Below are positions 34,065-41,224 of a stretch of DNA of 41,224 nt, piece after piece. Each line of letters begins with the position of its first letter. Positions within the stretch are counted from its first letter, which is position 1. This DNA is from Thermoleophilia bacterium UBA6103 (GTDB taxonomy: Bacteria; Actinomycetota; Thermoleophilia; UBA2241). The position numbers were made by a program, and so were the translations under genes. Location of the stretch: the NCBI GenBank assembly GCA_002423545.1, contig DIWP01000051.1, positions 135 through 41,358 on the forward strand, written 5' to 3'. The notes under the pieces were generated by a model. It saw only the letters and a list, made by a program, of their open reading frames with translations, was not told the DNA's origin and did not search any database.

Positions 34065-34965
34065 CCCGGGTGGGCCGTCCGCAGCGCGCAGCGCGCCGGA
34101 GACAGGCTACGGCAGCCATCCGGCCCCGGTGCCGGATGCGAGCGTGCTGAGGGCCGCCCGCGACGCAGCGGCTCGCGCACTCGACGAGGACCTGGCGGGG
34201 TACGGCGACCTGGCCGGGCGCGTTTTCACCGGGGCCGGCAGGGCGACCATCGTCGGCCGTGAAGACGGCGTGCTTTCGGGTACGGTGCCGTTCCTGGCTG
34301 CTGCAGAGCTGCTCGACCCCGATCTTGACGTCGTCTTCGACCGTGTTGACGGCGAGCGCTTCCCTGCCGGCACGCCGCTCGGCACGGTGAGAGGGCGGCT
34401 GGCCGGTATCCTCGCCCTGGAGCGCACCGGCCTCAACTTCCTCGGCCGGCTCAGCGGTGTGGCGACGCTGACCGTCGCCTTCGTCGCCGCGGCGGCCGGC
34501 ACGCAGGCTCGGGTGGCGGCCACGCGCAAGACCACGCCGGGCCTGCGGGCGCTCGAGAAGGCGGCGGTCGAGCACGGGGGCGGGCTGCCACACCGCTTCG
34601 GCCTGTTCGACTCGGCGATGATCAAGGACAATCACATCGCCGCCGCCGGCGGTCTCACCGCAGCGGTAGCCCGCGTGCGCGAGCGCCTCGGCCACGCTCA
34701 TCTGCTCGAGGTCGAGACGACCAGCCTTGAGCAGGTCGACGAGGCGCTTGCGTGCGGTGTCCCGGTCATCATGCTCGACAACGCCGACCTCGACCTGGTC
34801 CGGGCCGCCGTCGAGCGTATCGCGGGACGGGCGATCGTCGAGGTCTCCGGCGGCATCACCCTCGGGCGCGTGCGTCCGCTGGCCGAGGCCGGCGTCGACA
34901 TCATCAGCGCCGGGGCGCTGGTCACGCGCGCCCGCTGGATCGACGTGGCCCTGGACATGGACTGA
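34051..34965 (+). CDS. nadC: Nicotinate-nucleotide pyrophosphorylase (quinolinate phosphoribosyltransferase)
   Basis: Converts quinolinate and PRPP to nicotinate mononucleotide, finishing the de novo NAD branch after nadB and nadA. 304 residues from the ATG at 34051, which overlaps the nadB end by 14 bases; the frame is open further upstream inside nadB. Motifs: ALEKAAVEHGGGLPHRFGL, FDSAMIKDNHI, ATRKTTPGLRAL, VETTSLEQVDEAL, VIMLDNADL and VEVSGGITL. The first 35 residues are Pro/Ala-rich and not part of the fold. Confidence 0.94.
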   Translation: MRASDPGGPSAARSAPETGYGSHPAPVPDASVLRAARDAAARALDEDLAGYGDLAGRVFTGAGRATIVGREDGVLSGTVPFLAAAELLDPDLDVVFDRVDGERFPAGTPLGTVRGRLAGILALERTGLNFLGRLSGVATLTVAFVAAAAGTQARVAATRKTTPGLRALEKAAVEHGGGLPHRFGLFDSAMIKDNHIAAAGGLTAAVARVRERLGHAHLLEVETTSLEQVDEALACGVPVIMLDNADLDLVRAAVERIAGRAIVEVSGGITLGRVRPLAEAGVDIISAGALVTRARWIDVALDMD

Positions 34966-34975
34966 GGAGTCGAGC

Positions 34976-35011
34976 ATGCCTGGTGCTCCAGAGACCATGT
35001 TCGAGGGGTGA
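34976..35011 (+). CDS. Possible 11-codon ORF between nadC and coaX
   Basis: ATG CCT ... TGA encodes MPGAPETMFEG and is preceded by GAGGAG (34964-34969) at ideal spacing. Its stop lies 4 bases before the coaX GTG, and its last codons contain the coaX Shine-Dalgarno (GAGGGGTG). If translated it would couple ribosomes into coaX; it may equally be chance. Confidence 0.25.
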   Translation: MPGAPETMFEG

Positions 35012-35015
35012 TCCC

Positions 35016-35795
35016 GTGCTGCTGGCGGTCGATGTCGGGAACACCCAGACCGTGGCCGGTCTCATGGACGACGGCCGTGTGGTCAACCACTGGCGGGTGG
35101 CGACCGTACGCCACCGGACCGCCGACGAGCTGGCCGGCCTGCTGTACGGCTTCCTGCGCCTGGAGGACTGGAACCCGCGCGAGGTGGTGACCGAGGTCGC
35201 GATCGCCTCGGTGGTGCCCAGGCTGACCTCGCAGTGGCAGCTCATGTGCGAGAAGCACCTGCATCTCAACGCCTTCGTGATCGGTCCCGGCACGCGGACC
35301 GGCATGCGGATCCTGATGAAGAACCCGACCGAGGTGGGCGCCGACCGGATCGTCAATGCGGTCGCCGCCTTCGACGCCTACGGGGGGCCGTGTGTGGTGG
35401 TCGACTTCGGCACGGCGACCACGTTCGACGTGATCTCCGCCGACGGCGACTATCTGGGTGGCGTGATCGCGCCGGGCATCGAGGTCTCGATGGAGGCGCT
35501 GACGACCCGTGCCGCCAAGCTGGTCAAGATCGACGTCGTCGAGCCGCCGGCGGTGATCGGCAAGTCGACGGTCGAGGGCCTGCAATCGGGCATGGTGTAC
35601 GGCTTCGCCGGGCAGGTCGAGGGGATCGTGCACGCCATCACCGGCGAACTCGGCGAGACCCCTCGCGTGGTCGCCACCGGCGGTCTGGCCGAGCTCATCG
35701 CGCGGCACACCGAGATCATCGAGACCACCGACCCGTTCCTGACGCTGCGCGGCATCGAGATGATCCTGCGGCGGCAGGACGTCCGTCACGGCTGA
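35016..35795 (+). CDS. coaX: Type III pantothenate kinase
   Basis: Phosphorylates pantothenate in the first step of CoA synthesis; 259 residues, an ASKHA-fold enzyme insensitive to CoA feedback. ATP-site motif AVDVGNTQTVAGL opens the protein, followed by VGADRIVNAVAAFDAYG with the catalytic Asp, and VVDFGTATTFDVI. GTG start with GAGGGGTG at 35003-35010; the frame is open far upstream inside nadC but without homology. As the last cofactor gene of the run, it adds CoA to the folate and NAD branches. Confidence 0.95.
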   Translation: MLLAVDVGNTQTVAGLMDDGRVVNHWRVATVRHRTADELAGLLYGFLRLEDWNPREVVTEVAIASVVPRLTSQWQLMCEKHLHLNAFVIGPGTRTGMRILMKNPTEVGADRIVNAVAAFDAYGGPCVVVDFGTATTFDVISADGDYLGGVIAPGIEVSMEALTTRAAKLVKIDVVEPPAVIGKSTVEGLQSGMVYGFAGQVEGIVHAITGELGETPRVVATGGLAELIARHTEIIETTDPFLTLRGIEMILRRQDVRHG

Positions 35796-35799
35796 CGCC

Positions 35800-36888
35800 G
35801 TGCGCGGGTCCGAGGCCGCGCACAGAGACGCGCCCGGTCGACACGGCGACGTCGCCGACCGGGACGGCGTCGCCGCCGGACCGGCCGACACCTCCGGCTC
35901 GTCGGCGGCGGCGCTCGCGCCCGGCGGGGCCTTGTCGGTCCCACTGGTGCTGGGCGGCCTGAGGCTCGATCGCCGCCTCTTCATGGCGCCGATGGCCGGG
36001 CTCACGATCGGGCCGCTGCGGCGCAGCGTGCGGCGCTGGGGCGCCGGGCTGGTGCACACGGAGATGATCTCCGCCTGCGGCATCCACTACGGCAACCGGC
36101 GCACGCTCGACTACCTCCGTTGCTCGCCCGACGAGCATCCGATCGGCTACCAGATCTTCGGCGCCGATCCGGACATCATGGCGGCCGCCGCAGCGGCGTG
36201 TCTCCAGGCCGGCGCCGACGTGATCGACCTCAACATGGCGTGCCCGGTGCGCAAGGTGCTCAAGACCGGCGCCGGCGCTGCGTTGCTCGACGACGCATCC
36301 CGCGCGACGGCGATCGTGACGGCGGTAAGCGGGGCGCTGGCCGGGGCGGCGCCGGTGACGGTGAAGGTCCGCAGCGGGGTGCGGGCCGGCGAGATCGCCG
36401 TGCTGGACCTGGCGCCGCGGCTGGTGGAGGCCGGCGCGGCGGCGGTGACGCTGCACCCGCGCAGCGCCGCCCAGCTCTACCGCGGCGCCGCCGATCACGA
36501 GGTCACTCGCCGGCTGGCGGCGCTGCTGCCGGTGCCGGTCATCGCCTCCGGCGACATCGGCGATGCCGCCGCCTGCCGGGCGGTGTTGGACGCCGGCGCC
36601 GGCGGCGTCATGTTGGCGCGCGCCGCTCTCGGCCGGCCGTGGCTCTTCACCGAGATACTCCGCGACGTATCGCCGCCCGGTCTTCAGGCTCGACTGCAGG
36701 AGCTGGCACGGTTCGTCGCGGAGGTGGCGGCGGAACGCGGCGAACGCGGCGTCGGCTACCTGCGCCAGCTCTGGCCGCGGTTCCGGCGCAGCGGCACGCT
36801 GACCCGTGAGCAGTCGATGGCGCTCATGGGAGCGGCGACGGTGAGCGAGGTGACGGCGCTGCTGACGGCGGCGCGACACGCCTGCTGA
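35800..36888 (+). CDS. tRNA-dihydrouridine synthase
   Basis: FMN enzyme of the Dus family (362 residues) that reduces specific uridines in tRNA D-loops. The core starts at about residue 46: FMAPMAGLTIGPLRR, VHTEMISACGI, YQIFGADPDIM, and the catalytic Cys148 in DLNMACPVRKVLKTGAGAAL (the family usually has NMGCP; here Gly is Ala). VTLHPRSAAQLYRGAADH, IASGDIGD and VMLARAALGRPWLF follow. The first 45 residues are low-complexity; a TTG at 35932 would start right at the core, so the GTG at 35800 is provisional. It starts 4 bases after coaX. The DusB-like subgroup is typical next to these genes. Confidence 0.92.
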   Translation: MRGSEAAHRDAPGRHGDVADRDGVAAGPADTSGSSAAALAPGGALSVPLVLGGLRLDRRLFMAPMAGLTIGPLRRSVRRWGAGLVHTEMISACGIHYGNRRTLDYLRCSPDEHPIGYQIFGADPDIMAAAAAACLQAGADVIDLNMACPVRKVLKTGAGAALLDDASRATAIVTAVSGALAGAAPVTVKVRSGVRAGEIAVLDLAPRLVEAGAAAVTLHPRSAAQLYRGAADHEVTRRLAALLPVPVIASGDIGDAAACRAVLDAGAGGVMLARAALGRPWLFTEILRDVSPPGLQARLQELARFVAEVAAERGERGVGYLRQLWPRFRRSGTLTREQSMALMGAATVSEVTALLTAARHAC

Positions 36889-36898
36889 CGGCCGTGTT

Positions 36899-36927
36899 TT
36901 GCGCCCGGCGCCGCTTGCCCCTATAAT
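36899..36927 (+). promoter_or_regulatory. Promoter of the greA-lysS operon
   Basis: TTGCGC (36899-36904), 17 bases, then a perfect TATAAT (36922-36927). Transcription would begin near 36934; the leader contains a 7-bp hairpin CGGCCGC/GCGGCCG (36946-36963). The best consensus promoter in the window. Confidence 0.8.
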
Positions 36928-36974
36928 GTCGGCCGTTTCTCCTGTCGGCCGCGCATGCGGCCGTCAGTCATTGT

Positions 36975-36982
36975 TAAGGAGG
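36975..36982 (+). promoter_or_regulatory. Full-length Shine-Dalgarno of greA
   Basis: TAAGGAGG, complementary to the 3' end of 16S rRNA over 8 bases and 7 bases before the GTG at 36990. It fixes that GTG as the start despite the non-ATG codon. Confidence 0.8.
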
Positions 36983-36989
36983 CACACCC

Positions 36990-37466
36990 GTGGAACGTCA
37001 GATCATCCTCACCGCCGAGGGTCATCGGAGGCTCAAGGAGGAGATCGACTACCTGTCGACCAAGAAGCGCGCCGAGGTGGCCGAACGCATCCACGATGCC
37101 CGCCAGTACGGCGACATCTCAGAGAACTCCGAGTACGACGACGCCAAGAACGAGCAGGCGCTCGTCGAGCAGCGCATCCTGGTCCTCGAGGAGAAGCTGC
37201 GCAACGCGGTGATCCTCGACAGCTCCACCGTCTCCACCGACTCGGTCGGCATCGGGACGAAGGTCACGCTGCAGGACGTCAAGAGCGGCGACGTGGTCCA
37301 GTACTTCATCGTCGGCTCGGCCGAGGCCGATCCGACCGATCACAAGCTGTCGACCGAGTCACCGGTCGGCCGGGCCATCTTCGGTCACAAGCCGGGCGAG
37401 AAGGTCACCGTCAAGGTGCCGAAGGGCTCGCTGCAGCTCAAGGTCGTCTCGATCGACCGCGCCTGA
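36990..37466 (+). CDS. greA: Transcription elongation factor GreA
   Basis: 158-residue factor that enters the RNA polymerase secondary channel and stimulates cleavage of backtracked transcripts. The N-terminal coiled coil has LTAEGHRRLKEEIDYL and the tip acidic residues in EYDDAKNEQ after GDISENS. The C-terminal FKBP-like domain has STDSVGIGTKVTL and SPVGRAIFGHKPGEKVTV. It forms a two-gene operon with lysS (10-base gap). Confidence 0.96.
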   Translation: MERQIILTAEGHRRLKEEIDYLSTKKRAEVAERIHDARQYGDISENSEYDDAKNEQALVEQRILVLEEKLRNAVILDSSTVSTDSVGIGTKVTLQDVKSGDVVQYFIVGSAEADPTDHKLSTESPVGRAIFGHKPGEKVTVKVPKGSLQLKVVSIDRA

Positions 37467-37476
37467 GAGGAGCGTC

Positions 37477-39069
37477 GTGCCCACAGATCCCGTCGCCGAC
37501 CGCGCGACGGACGCCGCGGGCGAGCCTGCTCCGGCGACCGTCAGCACCCAGGACGCCGCCGGCTCCGGGCACGACTCCGCCGACCCGGATGCCAGCGGCG
37601 GTGAGCATCACGGCGATGTCACCGCCGACCGCCGGCAGAAGCTCGAGCAGTGGCGCTCGTCAGACGAGCCGGTGTTTCCGACGCGGTACGAGGGTCGGGA
37701 GGAGATCGCCGGCCTGCTGACCGTCTATGAGGGTCTGGAGGCCGGCACCGAAGCGGACGGTGAGCACGCTATCGCCGGCCGCCTCATGGCCAAGCGCGAA
37801 CACGGCAAGATCGCCTTCTTCGTCCTCAAGGACGGCACCGGCAGGCTGCAGCTGTTCATCAGCCGGCAGGACCTGGGAGAAGAGCGCTTCGCACGGCTCC
37901 TCGACTTCGACGTCGGCGACATCCTCGGCGCCCGCGGAGCCATGATGCGCACTCGGCGCGGCGAGCTGTCGCTCAAGGTGCAGGACTTCGCGCTGCTCAC
38001 CAAGTCGCTGCGGCCGTTGCCGGAGAAGTTCCACGGTCTCACCGATATCGAGACGCGCTACCGCCGGCGCTACCTCGACCTCATCGTCAACGACGAGGTC
38101 AAGGAGACCTTCATCAGGCGGGCGCACATCATCAGCGCCGTGCGCCGCTTCCTCGACGATCGCGGCTTCGTCGAAGTCGAGACGCCGATCCTGCAGCCGC
38201 TCTACGGCGGCGCCATGGCGCGCCCGTTCGTCACGCATCACAACGAGCTGGAACGTGATCTCTATCTGCGCATCGCCGTCGAGCTGTACCTCAAGCGCTG
38301 CATCGTGGGCGGTATCGACAAGGTCTACGAGATCGGCAAGGACTTCCGTAACGAGGGCATCAGCTTCAAGCACAACCCCGAGTTCACGATGCTCGAGACC
38401 TACGAGGCGTACGTGGACTACGACCACGTCATGGACATGGTCGAGCAGCTCGTGGGCAGCGCCGCACAGGCCGTCGGCGAGCTGAAGGTGCAGTTCCGCG
38501 GCCACCAGATCGACCTCACGCCGCCGTGGCCGCGTCTCACCATGCGGCAGAGCATCATCGACGCCTGCGGCATCGACATCCTGGCGGCCCAGTCCGTCGC
38601 CGAGCTGCAGGCGGCCATGAAAGACCGCCACCTCGACGAGGTCGAACTGGCGCCGACCTGGGGTGCCCAGGTCGATGAGCTGTTCAGCGCCCTTGTGGAA
38701 CCCGGTCTCATCCAGCCGACTTTCATCACCGAGCATCCCCTGGAGCTGAGCCCCTTCGCCAAGAAGACGCCGCACGACCAGCGGGTCACCGAGCGCTTCG
38801 AGGGCTTCATCGCCGGTATGGAGACGAGCAACGCGTTCAGCGAGCTGAACGATGCCGACGACCAGCGGGCGCGGTTCGAGCAGCAGCTCGCCGACTTCCG
38901 CGCCGGCGACGAGTCGGCCCACCAGATGGACGAGGACTTCCTGGAGGCTATGGAGCACGGCATGCCGCCCACCGGGGGCATGGGTATGGGCCTCGACCGC
39001 ATCACCATGCTGCTCACCGACTCACCGTCCATCCGCGACGTCATCCTCTTCCCGCAGCTGCGCAGCTGA
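37477..39069 (+). CDS. lysS: Lysyl-tRNA synthetase, class II
   Basis: Charges tRNA-Lys; 530 residues. An acidic, low-complexity N-terminal extension of about 50 residues precedes the OB-fold anticodon domain (GRLMAKREHGKIAFFVLKDG). Class II motifs: motif 1 region FLDDRGFVEVETPILQP, motif 2 KDFRNEGISFKHNPEFTMLE, and motif 3 GMGLDRITMLLT. GTG start with GAGAGGAG at 37465-37472. The 246-base gap to clpC shows no gene; TACCAT near 39231 is a weak possible -10 for clpC. Confidence 0.96.
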   Translation: MPTDPVADRATDAAGEPAPATVSTQDAAGSGHDSADPDASGGEHHGDVTADRRQKLEQWRSSDEPVFPTRYEGREEIAGLLTVYEGLEAGTEADGEHAIAGRLMAKREHGKIAFFVLKDGTGRLQLFISRQDLGEERFARLLDFDVGDILGARGAMMRTRRGELSLKVQDFALLTKSLRPLPEKFHGLTDIETRYRRRYLDLIVNDEVKETFIRRAHIISAVRRFLDDRGFVEVETPILQPLYGGAMARPFVTHHNELERDLYLRIAVELYLKRCIVGGIDKVYEIGKDFRNEGISFKHNPEFTMLETYEAYVDYDHVMDMVEQLVGSAAQAVGELKVQFRGHQIDLTPPWPRLTMRQSIIDACGIDILAAQSVAELQAAMKDRHLDEVELAPTWGAQVDELFSALVEPGLIQPTFITEHPLELSPFAKKTPHDQRVTERFEGFIAGMETSNAFSELNDADDQRARFEQQLADFRAGDESAHQMDEDFLEAMEHGMPPTGGMGMGLDRITMLLTDSPSIRDVILFPQLRS

Positions 39070-39315
39070 CCCGCGCCGACCCCCGGTCGCCGCGACTCGG
39101 GTGGAGGCGTTCGGGAGGCCGCAGCCGGTCTCGGCGGTCGCCACGACTGCGGAGCAGGACTTCCACACGGCCGACGACCGTCGTGCCGGCTGTGCGTGCG
39201 GCGCCGGGTCGCGCCGTTCCGGAAAATGGGTACCATAGACGCAGGTGGGCCTCAGACTGGCCGCGAGCGTATCCTCTGCCGCCGCCGGCGGGCCGCAAGT
39301 CAAGGAGCACGCAAG

Positions 39316-41224
<1,909 letters not shown>

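Overview
The window is a chromosomal segment of a G+C-rich bacterium, roughly two-thirds G+C by eye. Codons end overwhelmingly in G or C, GTG and occasional TTG starts are common, and stop/start overlaps (ATGA, GTGA, TTGA) are frequent. Gene content suggests an anaerobic or facultative, deep-branching actinobacterium (Thermoleophilia, Coriobacteriia or related clades): a PucR regulator, an MttB-type methyltransferase with a methyl-tetrahydrofolate methyltransferase, a tungstopterin aldehyde oxidoreductase, and the conserved order ftsH-fol-nad-coaX-dus-greA-lysS-clpC. The lineage is inference. I see no transposase, phage gene, CRISPR array or origin. No stretch without a gene exceeds 300 bases.

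Region 1 (about 0.1-17.6 kb) is an accessory catabolic island. It holds a small Arg-rich protein, a methyl-THF:corrinoid methyltransferase and a P1 (DmpA-type) aminopeptidase. Then comes one long plus-strand run: a peptide-type ABC importer (two permeases, two ATPases), a membrane-anchored solute-binding protein, an MttB-family methyltransferase, two paralogous C45-type Ntn hydrolases, the relic of a D-aminoacylase gene, and a second anchored binding protein. A PucR regulator follows. The composition suggests uptake of an amide- or peptide-linked methylated amine, hydrolysis of the amide, and transfer of a methyl group through a corrinoid protein (not in the window) to tetrahydrofolate.

Region 2 (17.6-24.3 kb) is mixed: the BioY biotin transporter, a minus-strand pair (a class A beta-lactamase-like hydrolase and a pteridine-reductase-like SDR that lacks the catalytic Tyr), an Lrp/AsnC regulator, alanine dehydrogenase, an aldehyde ferredoxin oxidoreductase, and a small membrane protein.

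Region 3 (24.4-41.2 kb) is housekeeping: initiator tRNA, tilS, hpt, ftsH; then a tightly packed cofactor run folE-folP-folB-folK/nadA-nadB-nadC-coaX making folate, NAD and CoA precursors; then dus, greA-lysS behind a clear promoter, and clpC running off the end. The most unusual item here is a single reading frame joining FolK (HPPK) to NadA (quinolinate synthase), with a Shine-Dalgarno/GTG inside it that could also yield stand-alone NadA.

Other points worth checking: all four in-frame TTA leucine codons I found in the window lie within 180 bases of one permease gene; the second permease carries about four extra N-terminal membrane helices; and several perfect long hairpins without U-tracts sit at gene borders.
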